From Thermodesulforhabdus norvegica (GTDB lineage: Bacteria > Desulfobacterota > Syntrophobacteria > Syntrophobacterales > Thermodesulforhabdaceae): DNA of 64,000 nucleotides. The stretch is from contig NZ_FOUU01000002.1 of the NCBI RefSeq assembly GCF_900114975.1, forward strand, positions 382,363 to 446,362. Reading direction: 5' to 3'. Made by a program: the position numbers and the translations under genes. The notes below the pieces were generated by a model that was not told the origin of the DNA, did not search any database, and saw nothing but the letters and a program-made list of their open reading frames with translations. The first letter of the stretch is position 1. The number at the start of each line of letters is the position of its first letter. Positions 16,925-25,900 of the stretch are shown one piece after another.

Positions 16925-17125
16925 ATGGTTGAGGGAAGAGTAAAGTGGTTCAACGAGAAGAAGGGGTATGGGTTCATTGAAACTGAGACCCAGGGTGATG
17001 TGTTCGTTCACTACACGGCTATTGAGGGCAAGGGGTTCAGAACACTGAGAGATGGTGAGCGGGTCTCTTTTGAGATCGAACAGAGCCCTAAAGGGCCACA
17101 GGCGGTACGCGTGAAGAAACTCTAG
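16925..17125 (+). CDS. cold-shock domain protein (CspA family)
   Basis: A 66-residue single cold-shock domain with both RNA-binding motifs: [13 protein letters not shown] (RNP1, residues 7-19) and DVFVHYTAI (RNP2, residues 25-33). Such proteins bind single-stranded RNA or DNA and act as RNA chaperones. AAGGAGGT lies 11 bases before the ATG. As is common for csp genes, the upstream region is long and contains hairpins (terminator at 16762-16796; GGAAC and GTTCC repeats at 16813 and 16861), suggesting leader-based control. Confidence 0.95.
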   Translation: MVEGRVKWFNEKKGYGFIETETQGDVFVHYTAIEGKGFRTLRDGERVSFEIEQSPKGPQAVRVKKL

Positions 17126-17160
17126 ATTATCACAGCGGTTGACTCGAAGCCCGAAAAAGA

Positions 17161-17187
17161 ACCCGGAGCCGAAAGCTCCGGGTTTTT
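17161..17187 (+). terminator. terminator of the cold-shock gene, probably bidirectional
   Basis: ACCCGGAGC (17161-17169) pairs with GCTCCGGGT (17175-17183) around a CGAAA loop and is followed by five T. On the minus strand the stem is followed by TCTTTTTC, so it can also terminate ftsY, whose stop is about 20 bases away. Confidence 0.85.
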
Positions 17188-17205
17188 ATATTGCCGATGA
17201 TCCAT

Positions 17206-18222
17206 TCAGCCCAGCAGAGCCTCTACAAATGCCACGGGATCAAAGGGTTCAATATCATCCAGACCTTCTCCAACCCCTATAAACCTTATGGGAACCCCCA
17301 GTTCGTGGCAGAGGGCAATGACCGTTCCGCCCTTTGCGGTTCCGTCCAGCTTCGTGACCACCAGTCCGGAAATACCAACAGCTTCTTTGAAAAGTCGTGC
17401 CTGAGAGAGGGCATTCTGACCCGTCGTGGCGTCGATGACCAGTAGGGTTTCGTGTGGAGCACCGGGCAGTTTCTTGGAAATAACACGATTAATCTTTTTC
17501 AGTTCCTCCATGAGATTGACCCTCGTGTGCATCCTTCCGGCGGTATCTACAATAACAAGATCATGCTTTCGCGAGATTGCCGCCTCGAGAGCATCATAGA
17601 CTACGGCCGAAGGATCGGCACCCGGCTGTTGCTTTATCACCGGAACCCTGATTCTCTCTCCCCATAGTACGAGCTGGTCTATGGCGGCTGCTCGGAATGT
17701 ATCGGCAGCCACGAGAAGAGGTGAAAAATTCTGGTTTTTCCAGTAATTTGCAAGCTTTGCTATAGTAGTGGTTTTACCCACTCCGTTGACACCGGTGACC
17801 ATTATCACGAAGGGTTTTGCCGATGATGGATCCAGGGGGTGTGCGGGTATTGTGAGCAAATTGACGAGTTCGTCCTTTAATATGTCCTGCACCTTTGAAG
17901 AATCCTGGGGCCTTTGTTTTTTTATTACCTCCGTGATTCTTGCCATGATTAAAGACGTGGCATTGACTCCAACATCGGCCATTATAAGGGCTTCTTCGAG
18001 TTCTTCTAGGAGTTCCTGGTCTACAGGCCTGCCCCTGGCTACCACCGTGTCGATCTTTTTGGACAGACTTTCCCTTGCGTTCTTGAGTTTGGCTTTTAGA
18101 CGTCCTATTATTCCGCCTTCCTGGTCGTGACGTTCAGGGTGAATCGTGTTGTCTTGTTCTGTTGTGACTGCCGGCTGAGGCTCCGGGTCACTTCTGTCGG
18201 TCCTGCGCTTCCACCATATCAT
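17206..18222 (-). CDS. ftsY: signal recognition particle receptor FtsY
   Basis: FtsY is the SRP-receptor GTPase that docks ribosome-nascent-chain complexes at the membrane. The 338-residue protein has an acidic N-terminal A region (about residues 1-40), a helical N domain, and a G domain with [15 protein letters not shown] near residue 143, DTAGRMHT, and [10 protein letters not shown] near residue 290. I start at 18222 (MIWWKRR) because GAGGG lies 8 bases upstream; an earlier ATG at 18318 would extend into the divergent promoter region. The gene is divergent from the aldolase gene. Confidence 0.95.
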   Translation of the reverse strand: MIWWKRRTDRSDPEPQPAVTTEQDNTIHPERHDQEGGIIGRLKAKLKNARESLSKKIDTVVARGRPVDQELLEELEEALIMADVGVNATSLIMARITEVIKKQRPQDSSKVQDILKDELVNLLTIPAHPLDPSSAKPFVIMVTGVNGVGKTTTIAKLANYWKNQNFSPLLVAADTFRAAAIDQLVLWGERIRVPVIKQQPGADPSAVVYDALEAAISRKHDLVIVDTAGRMHTRVNLMEELKKINRVISKKLPGAPHETLLVIDATTGQNALSQARLFKEAVGISGLVVTKLDGTAKGGTVIALCHELGVPIRFIGVGEGLDDIEPFDPVAFVEALLG

Positions 18223-18301
18223 TTTACCGTCCCTCGTGGTAATAGTGATTGACGAGAAGTAAGTATCATAAAATAGTGATTCGGAAAAGAAAGGAACTGT
18301 G

Positions 18302-18952
18302 ATGGGACGGATCGACAAAGACGGGCTTGATGAAATAATTTTGGTCGGTAAAAAGCTTTACGAAAGAGGCCTGGTTTCTGCCACAGACGGGAATATCAGC
18401 GTTCGCAAAAATGATGATGAAATCCTTATCACAAGATCGGGAGTATGCAAGGGCGAGCTTTCGGCTGAAGACATCCTGGTCGTAAGCACCTCGGGAGACG
18501 TTTTAACAGGCAGAGGCAAGCCTTCGGTTGAACTCCCTATGCACCTTGGCATTTACTCGGTGCGAAAGGATGTCCGGGCAATAGTACACGCCCATCCGCC
18601 GGTTCTTACAGCCCTTACGATGACGGGTGTTAATTTTAATTCCGCCTGGTTACCCGAAGTCTGGCTTTCCGTGGGACCGGTTCCGACGGTGCCGTACGCC
18701 CCACCTTCCAGTAAAGAACTGGCAGATCAAGTTACCCGGTTGATTACAAATTGCAATGCTCTTCTGCTTGAAAGACACGGCTCCATAACCGTGGGTAGAA
18801 ACCTCAGCGAGGCATACTATCGTACAGAAAAACTGGAGCACGCTGCGCTCGTTGGCGTTTTCACCGCCATCGTCTCCGGAAAATTACCGGGACCGCTGGA
18901 TCAAGAGAAGCTCAGGGAATTAGAACGGTTGTTCTCCGTCAGATCTTCTTGA
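18302..18952 (+). CDS. class II aldolase/adducin-family protein
   Basis: A 216-residue zinc-dependent aldolase-like protein similar to fuculose- or rhamnulose-phosphate aldolases. Visible features are TDGNISVR near residue 25, the zinc-site HAHPP near residue 97 and LLLERHGSI near residue 158. An AAGGA element precedes ATG 18302 (GTG 18299 is the alternative). The substrate is unknown; no sugar-catabolic genes are adjacent. Its 3' end overlaps the convergent acyl-CoA synthetase by 14 bases. Confidence 0.87.
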   Translation: MGRIDKDGLDEIILVGKKLYERGLVSATDGNISVRKNDDEILITRSGVCKGELSAEDILVVSTSGDVLTGRGKPSVELPMHLGIYSVRKDVRAIVHAHPPVLTALTMTGVNFNSAWLPEVWLSVGPVPTVPYAPPSSKELADQVTRLITNCNALLLERHGSITVGRNLSEAYYRTEKLEHAALVGVFTAIVSGKLPGPLDQEKLRELERLFSVRSS

Positions 18953-20966
18953 TGATTCGTGCGTCAACTATTACGAATTCCTCAGGGTATAGGATTGCCG
19001 GATTGATGTCCAGGGTCACAATGGAGCCATCGGTTTCCATGATTTTTGCTATTCCTTTAAGACCTTCGACGATCAAACGGGTGTCAATGGGCGGTCTTCC
19101 GCGGTAGCCCTGGAAGATTATCGCGCCTCTAATTTCATTTACCATTTCGTACAATTCGTCTTCAGAAACCGGCAGGAGCCGGGTTGATACGTCCTGAAAG
19201 ATTTCAACGTGGATTCCGCCCAGGCCGAACAGCAATACCGTCCCGAAGGACTCATCTCTATGAGCTCCCATTATAACTTCAATTCCTTCTTCTGCCATGG
19301 GCATGACAACCACGCCGGGAAAAGCCTCGTCCGGGATAATCTCGGCATAACGCTTTCGCATGCGCTCGAAAACGACTCTGACCTCATGGGCAGACCTGAC
19401 GTTTAACTGTACGCCGCCGATGTCGGTTTTATGGGCAACTTTCGACGAATCAACCTTGAGAGCAACGGGAAATCCCATAATGTGAGCAAAGTGTACTGCC
19501 GCTCCTTCGTTGGGAGCCTTTTCAAAGTGTATGCAGGGCAAACCCTGGGCCTTTAAGTATTCCAGAGCCTGGGATAAGGAAAGCAGTCGGGTGTCCTTGA
19601 GATCGACTTTCCTCTGAGGAACCCTTGGCGGGGTTTCCTTTTTGCCCTTTCTGTGAGCCGGTAACAGCTGCGCAAGCGCTTTTACGGCTCTTTCGGGCGT
19701 TGGGAACACGGGAACACCCCGTTCGTGCATTTTGGCTTTTTCCGCTCGTTCTACATCGGCACCGCCCAGAAATATTACGACTTCATTGCCTCCAGGGGTT
19801 ACCACCTGCGAGGCCCTTTCAACGGGATCTCCGAAGATTAAACCGATTACGTCGTAGAAACCGCGTGTCCGGGAAACAACCTCACCGAACATCTCCGCCG
19901 TGGCATCACCCGTAAGATCCAGGGGATTTGATACAATGGCGTGCTGGGGCACCACTTCTTTGACGGATTCGACAATTTCTGGCGGAATTGGAGCTACGTC
20001 GAGACCTTCTTTTTCAGCCTGATCGGTTGCCAGAATGCCTGCGCCTCCCGAAGTCGTTACGAATAGAATTTTGTTTCCCTCTGGGCGTGGCAGATAAGCA
20101 AAAGCCTTGGCAAAATCGTAAAACTCTTCAATTGTGTCGGCCCTGCATAGGCCGTACTTTTTGCACAGGGCTTCGTAAAGAGCGTCATCTCCGGCGAGGG
20201 AACGGGTATGAGATTCGGCCGCTCGAATCCCTTTAGGGGTACGACCGGATTTTAAAAGGACAAGAGGCTTTGTCAGGTTATCGAGAACTTTTTTAAAAGC
20301 CGGAGGATCCTTTAAGCCCTCAATGTATAAAGCAATGGTTGATGTATTCTGATCCCTGTTGAAGTATTCAACGAGATCTACCTCGTCTATGTCACATCGG
20401 TTTCCCATGCTCACAAAGGCGGATACTCCCAAGCCTTCCTGAGAAAACCAGTCCATCATTGCCGCAGCAACGGTTCCGCTTTGACTGATGACGGCAACAC
20501 GCCCCTTTTTGGTAAGCAGAGGCCATGAGGCACACAGTGGATGGTAAGGGACATTAATCCCCTGGCAGTTCGGCCCCAGGATGCGGATGTTGTGCGATCG
20601 GGCAATTTCCACAACCTTGTTTTGTAACTCTTCACCTTCGGGTCCTGCTTCCGCAAATCCTCCCGTAATAATTACGGCGGCTTTTACTCCTTTACGGCCG
20701 CACTCATCCACAACTCCCGGGACGGCGCGTGCCGGAACCACGATTACCGCCAGATCAACCTTATCCGGGACATATTCTATGCTTTTGAAGCAGGCCAACC
20801 CGAGAATCTTTTCAGCCTTGGGGTTGATGGGATATATAGCCCCGTGAAAGCCGCTGTCCACGATATTTTTTAAGATTTCATGGCCGAGCTTGGCGGGGTT
20901 CTCCGAGGCGCCTACGACGGCAACACTGGCCGGCCGAAAAAGTGCATCCAGCGATTCTCCTGCCAT
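18939..20966 (-). CDS. ADP-forming acyl-CoA (acetate-CoA) synthetase, fused alpha-beta type
   Basis: This roughly 675-residue enzyme of the NDP-forming acyl-CoA synthetase family makes ATP from an acyl-CoA, ADP and phosphate, or the reverse. The N-terminal CoA-binding domain carries SVAVVGASENPAKLG near residue 12. A ligase-type central part contains ILGPNCQGIN and the phosphohistidine region SHTRSLAG near residue 258. The C-terminal third is an ATP-grasp domain with FPVALKVDSS. The start at 20966 follows GGAGG by 5 bases. A thioesterase gene lies upstream on the same strand, suggesting a CoA-ester module; the physiological acid is not known. Confidence 0.9.
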   Translation of the reverse strand: MAGESLDALFRPASVAVVGASENPAKLGHEILKNIVDSGFHGAIYPINPKAEKILGLACFKSIEYVPDKVDLAVIVVPARAVPGVVDECGRKGVKAAVIITGGFAEAGPEGEELQNKVVEIARSHNIRILGPNCQGINVPYHPLCASWPLLTKKGRVAVISQSGTVAAAMMDWFSQEGLGVSAFVSMGNRCDIDEVDLVEYFNRDQNTSTIALYIEGLKDPPAFKKVLDNLTKPLVLLKSGRTPKGIRAAESHTRSLAGDDALYEALCKKYGLCRADTIEEFYDFAKAFAYLPRPEGNKILFVTTSGGAGILATDQAEKEGLDVAPIPPEIVESVKEVVPQHAIVSNPLDLTGDATAEMFGEVVSRTRGFYDVIGLIFGDPVERASQVVTPGGNEVVIFLGGADVERAEKAKMHERGVPVFPTPERAVKALAQLLPAHRKGKKETPPRVPQRKVDLKDTRLLSLSQALEYLKAQGLPCIHFEKAPNEGAAVHFAHIMGFPVALKVDSSKVAHKTDIGGVQLNVRSAHEVRVVFERMRKRYAEIIPDEAFPGVVVMPMAEEGIEVIMGAHRDESFGTVLLFGLGGIHVEIFQDVSTRLLPVSEDELYEMVNEIRGAIIFQGYRGRPPIDTRLIVEGLKGIAKIMETDGSIVTLDINPAILYPEEFVIVDARIIKKI

Positions 20967-21083
20967 AAGGACCTCCCTCATTTAAGGAAACCCTAGATTT
21001 TAAGCACATAAGTCAACATCAGCTTCTGTAGAGGCTTTTCACCCCCTTTCTCCGATTACCCGGAAACGTAACGGGAAAAGACG

Positions 21084-21494
21084 CTAGTTGCTTTCTTTTG
21101 CGGCCTTTTCGGCCACCCTCTTATTGAATTTTTCCACGTCAATTATGAACCTGTAATGAGTCGCCTCGGCTATTTTCTCGACCTCATCGTAAGCTTCCAG
21201 CCGGAAGATCAACTGACGGCCGTTTATCTTGCTGAGTTCTGCCTTTATCGTTACGTTCATTCCGAGTGGTGTGGGAGCAAGGTGCTTTAAGTCCATTGCA
21301 GTTCCCACCGACTGTTCCCCCGGCTCCAGATGCTTCTGCACGAGCTCTGCACAGACCTTTTCCATGAATCCCGAGAGCACGGGGGTTGCAAAAACATCGG
21401 GAAGATGCTCGAAAAAAGCCCGGGCCGAATGCTCAGGCCCCGTTTTTATAGTTAGCTCATTTGTAATTCCTGCCTGTAAACTGGCTCGTGGCAT
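21084..21494 (-). CDS. hotdog-fold thioesterase, FlK-like
   Basis: A 136-residue protein resembling fluoroacetyl-CoA thioesterase FlK-type hotdog proteins: FFEHLPDVFATPVLSGFMEKVCAEL with a Thr/Glu pair near residues 37-45, then VGTAMDLKHLAPTPLGMNVTIKAEL, where a conserved His (near residue 70) is expected in the active site. It should hydrolyse short acyl-CoA esters. AGGAGATG precedes the ATG. It is about 115 bases upstream of the ADP-forming synthetase on the same strand and may be co-expressed with it. Confidence 0.75.
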   Translation of the reverse strand: MPRASLQAGITNELTIKTGPEHSARAFFEHLPDVFATPVLSGFMEKVCAELVQKHLEPGEQSVGTAMDLKHLAPTPLGMNVTIKAELSKINGRQLIFRLEAYDEVEKIAEATHYRFIIDVEKFNKRVAEKAAKESN

Positions 21495-21623
21495 GGCTCA
21501 TCTCCTGTTATGGGTTGACTTTGCTTTAAGGATGTGGAACCGATTTTGCTAAATCCTGAGTGAGAGAGGAAACATCGCATGTCAAATTTACCGTGAGTTA
21601 ATGACAAAAGGCAAGTTATTAGT

Positions 21624-21635
21624 TTACCATGGTAA
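21624..21635. promoter_or_regulatory. 12-bp perfect palindrome upstream of the TPR gene
   Basis: TTACCATGGTAA is perfectly symmetric and sits 64 bases before the TPR-gene ATG, in an AT-rich divergent region (21495-21698) with no other feature. It could be an operator for either the TPR gene or the thioesterase gene. The assignment is speculative. Confidence 0.3.
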
Positions 21636-21698
21636 TAAAAGATTACGGCGATTGGGGGTTAACAAAAATACATTTTAAAATGGTCGGGAGAAATAACC

Positions 21699-22883
21699 AT
21701 GAACGAACAGTTATCTGATGACGTTTTCAAGCTTCCTCAGGATTGGTACGAGGAAGGAGAGGATTTTTTTAGAAGAGGTCTTTTTGACGAAGCAAGGAAG
21801 GCTTTTGAGAAAGCCCTCGAACTCGATCCCTATTATCCCGAGGCTCTATGCTCCATGAGTCGTCTTCTCTGGCGTGAGGGTAGGTATAGGGAGGCGGCGG
21901 AGTGCGTTCAGAAGGCCCTTGAGATTGATTCCGACGACCCCAACGTAATTCGTCGCTGTGCAGAATTGTTTATTGCGGCGGGTCAGAAAAATGACGCTGT
22001 GGATGTCGTCAGAGCTTACATCGAGAGAAATCCCTGGGACGACGAGATGCGGCGTTTTCTTGAACAGATTGAAGAGGGCTCTTTGCAGATAACGCCATCG
22101 GAAGCTTCCTCCGGCTTGCAGAGTGAAAGAGAAATAGCAGAGGCCGACTTTTTGACGCTAGAAGGCGAAAAGCAGTTCGAAAAGGGAAGGGTGGATCGCG
22201 CAAGGGTTTGTTTTGAAATGGCCCTTGAGCACGATCCCGACCATGCAAAGGCTCACAACAATCTCGGGGTGATTCTCTGGAATGACGGAGACCTCCAGGG
22301 GGCTCTGGAACATTTTCAGAAGGCCTTCAGGGCGAAGCCGGAAGACAGGAACATAGTTTTCAACAGTTTTAACGCTCTCGTTGAGGCCGGTCATCTTGAT
22401 GTTGCGAAGGATTTAATAAAGCTGCATATCCAGAAGGATCCCTTTAACGAAGAAGCCTGGGAATTATACGATCGGGTTGCCTTGAGTGATCAGCAAATAC
22501 ACTGGAGTCCGGAAGGACTGTCCGACAGTGTGGCCGACACATACGCAGAGATGGCGGGAAAACTTTTGAAAAAAGGTGATTTGTACGGGGCGGCGGAGGC
22601 ACTTCACCGAGCTCTGCAGATCAATCCCGATCACGTGAAGGCTACGGCTATGCTTGCCCGAGTGCACAGGGATCTAAACCATGAGGATGAAGCTCTTGGT
22701 TGGTACGAAAAGGCCATGGAGCTTGATTCTGAGAATGAATCTCTGGTTATCGAGTATGCCGAGTATCTGAATTCGAGGCATCAGGTTGCTAAAGCCCGGG
22801 AGATACTCGGTGATTTCCTGGAAAAGAAGCCCAGTGAAAAGGTGCAAAAGTTCCTTGAAAAGATAAGTGATGGGACGGGCTGA
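21699..22883 (+). CDS. tetratricopeptide-repeat protein
   Basis: A 394-residue soluble protein built almost wholly of TPR units. At least three blocks are visible: residues about 15-115 (AFEKALELDPYYPEAL), 150-250 (CFEMALEHDPDHAKAHNNLGVILW) and 285-385 (ALHRALQINPDHVKATAMLARVH). There is no signal peptide, membrane segment or catalytic domain, so it is probably a protein-protein scaffold in the cytoplasm. Partners cannot be inferred from the neighbours. The start ATG lies 8 bases after GGGAG. Confidence 0.87.
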   Translation: MNEQLSDDVFKLPQDWYEEGEDFFRRGLFDEARKAFEKALELDPYYPEALCSMSRLLWREGRYREAAECVQKALEIDSDDPNVIRRCAELFIAAGQKNDAVDVVRAYIERNPWDDEMRRFLEQIEEGSLQITPSEASSGLQSEREIAEADFLTLEGEKQFEKGRVDRARVCFEMALEHDPDHAKAHNNLGVILWNDGDLQGALEHFQKAFRAKPEDRNIVFNSFNALVEAGHLDVAKDLIKLHIQKDPFNEEAWELYDRVALSDQQIHWSPEGLSDSVADTYAEMAGKLLKKGDLYGAAEALHRALQINPDHVKATAMLARVHRDLNHEDEALGWYEKAMELDSENESLVIEYAEYLNSRHQVAKAREILGDFLEKKPSEKVQKFLEKISDGTG

Positions 22884-22904
22884 TATCGCCGGTGAAAAAC
22901 CTTT

Positions 22905-22936
22905 GAGACTGCCTGATGGCCTCGTCGGGCAGTCTC
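22905..22936. terminator. hairpin between the convergent TPR and RND genes
   Basis: GAGACTGCC (22905-22913) pairs with GGCAGTCTC (22928-22936). There is no T-run on the + side. On the minus strand the stem is followed by AAAGGTTTTT, so it may serve the RND operon as a weak intrinsic terminator. Confidence 0.5.
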
Positions 22937-22944
22937 TCGTCGGG

Positions 22945-25900
22945 TTAGTTTACTCCACCCCCCAGCACGGCATATAAGGTTATATGGTTGGCGAGCCTGG
23001 TCAATTTGAGCATAATGAGTTGCTCTTTCGCATCGTAAAGGGAGCGCTGGGCATCCAGAACGCTTAAGTAAGAATCTATGCCGTTCAAGTATCTCTTTTG
23101 GGATAGTTCGTAGCTCCGCTCCAGTGCTCTTACCAGAGACTCCTGAGCCCTGACCTGGTCGTCTATGGTGGCTTTTACGGCAAGGGCATCGGCAACTTCA
23201 CGAAAGGCATTTTGAATTGCCTTTTCGTATTCGGCTATAGCTATGTCCCTTTCGACCTTACTCACCCTGTATGCCGCCCATATACGGGTGTCGAAGATGG
23301 GTATGTTGAGTTGTGGTGTAAATCTCCAGATTCCGGTTCCGGAATCGAACAGATTCAGAAGATCATCGCTTGCAACCCCAAGCAGTGTGGTAAGAGAAAT
23401 CCTGGGGTAGAAGGCGGCTCTGGCAGCGCCGATTGAAGCATAAGCGGCTTTAAGTCTGTGTTCTGCTGCTATTATGTCCGGGCGATTCAGCAGAACTTCC
23501 GAAGACAGTCCGGGGGAAATGTCCCGGGGTGGCACCAGAGTCTGGAGACTCTCCGGAAGAAGCCTCTCCGGAACCGGCATACCGACGAGGAGATCCAGAG
23601 CATTTTTGTCTTGGGCTATCCTCTGGGTATATTCGGCAACATCGCGCCTTGCGGATTCCACCTGAGTTTCCGCTCTCCGGAGATCGAGTTCCGTTGCAAC
23701 CCCTTCTACATAGCGTTTTCGAATGAGCCTGTACATCTCTTCTTGGGTCTTTAGGGTATTTTCGGCGAGAGCAAGCCCTTCACGATCTGCCGCCAGGGCA
23801 AGGTACGCTCTGGCCACTTCCTCAATAAGCAGAATTTGAGCACTTTTTCTTGCGGCCTCCGTTGAAAGATATTCCTCCAGGGCCTGCCTCTCAAGACTTC
23901 TTATCCTGCCAAAAAAGTCTATCTCCCATGATGCTGTTCCCAGGTTCAGGCTGTACTGTTCAACGGTTCGGGGCTCATCAGGGCTTATAAGGCGAGAAGA
24001 TTGACGTTCTTTTGTCATGGCGGCTTCCCCCGTAAGGGCCGGGAAAAGCTCGGCCCTCTGAACCCCATAAAGGGCCCGTGCTTTTTCAACTTTGAGAGCC
24101 GCCAGTTTAAGATCCCGATTATTTTGAAGTGCCAGCTCGATGACTTCTTTCATCCTGGGATCGTTAATGAAGTGACGCCAGCCGATTTCCTGAGGCAAGG
24201 GAGCCCGGGTATCCTCTTCTGCCTTTTCACCCACCTCTCCCCGGGGCCATTTTTCGGGAATCGGCGCATCAGGTCGTTCATACACAGGGATGAAGCTACA
24301 TCCTCCGGTAATTATTAGTCCGGTAATCAGCATGACCATAACAGCCTTTCGTCTCCACTTTCCGGCTCTGGATACCAGCACGTAAAAGAGTGGTACGAAG
24401 AAGGTGGCCAGGAAGGTTGATGCTACCATTCCTCCCAGGACACATACCCCTATTGCATTCTGTGCTCCGGACCCAGGCCCTTTAGTTACTGCCAGTGGAA
24501 GCACTCCGAATCCGAAGGCCATCGAAGTCATCACAATAGGCCGGAGTCTCAGTCGAGCACCTTCAACGGTTGCCTTCACGAGATCCATTCCTTCTTTCTC
24601 CACCCGGTCTTTTGCAAACTGGACGATGAGGATGGCGTTTTTGGTTGTGAGCCCCAGGGTTGTAAGGATTCCGATCTGAAAGTAAACGTCGTTTGTCATC
24701 CCTCTCAGACTGGATGCCAGGATTCCTCCTATTGCACCGAGCGGAAGGCAGAGAAGGATCGAGATGGGGACTGACCAACTCTCGTATAGCGCCGCCAGTA
24801 CCAGGAAAATGACGAATATAGAGAAAGCATACATAATGGGAGCCTGGGCTGACGCCATCTTTTCCTGAAAGGAGAGGCCTGTCCAGTCAAATCCAATTCC
24901 TTCCGGTAGCTTTGAGGCCAGTTCTTCCATAGCCTTCATGGCTTCGCCGGAACTTTTACCGGGCGCAGGCTCACCCCATATGTTGATTGAAGGGAATCCG
25001 TTATAGCGCTCGAGTTTTACTGCTCCATAGGTCCATCGGCCACTGGCGAAGGACGTGAAGGGAACCATCTCGCCCTTGCTGTTCCTCACGTAGAGTTTTT
25101 TCAGGTGTTCAGGTAGCATCCTGAAAGGGGCATCCGCCTGTACATAGACCTTTTTGACCCGGCCGGCCCTGGTGAAATTATTAACGTAAGTTCCTCCAAA
25201 AGCGGCAGATAGCGTCGTGTGGATGGAGGATATGTCTATTCCAAGGGCACCTGCCTTTTCCCAATCCACATCAATCTTATACTGTGCCGCGTCATCCATC
25301 CCGTTAGGCCTTACACGAATTACTCGTGGATCCTGAGCTGCCATCATCAGGAGCTGATCGCGTGCTTTCATAAGGGCATCGTGGCCTACCCCGCCGAAAT
25401 CCAGTAGTTCAAAATCGAAACCCGATGCGTTTCCGAGCTCTATAACGGCCGGTGGAGGATACACGAAAACCATAGCATCTCTAAAGGCGGCGAAGGCCCT
25501 CATGGCCCGATTGACCACGGCCCGCGCTCTTAACTCATCACTGTCCCTTAGTTCCCAATCTCTCAGCTTCACAAAGCCCATGCCCACATTCTGCGCCTCG
25601 CCGGCGAAGGATATGCCCGCCACATAGGCGAAGGACTCCACCGCTTCTCTTTCATGGTTCAGAAAATAACTCTGGATTCGTTCCATGACTTTTTGAGTTT
25701 GCTCCAGTGTTGATCCGGAAGGAAGAATTACCTGAGTGAAAAGCAATCCCTGATCTTCGTCGGGAAGGTATGATGTAGGCATACGGAGAAAAAGGAAGCC
25801 CGTGATAATCACAAGTATCAAATACAGGACGACATAAGGGGAGCTTTTTCTAATGATGTGTCTCACCGTGCGGACGTACAGGTCACGACAGCGGTAGAAA

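Noticed and set aside
16402..16977. Short frames on both strands in the region before the cold-shock gene
   Set aside because: Composition is not protein-like, and the frames run across the terminator at 16762-16796.
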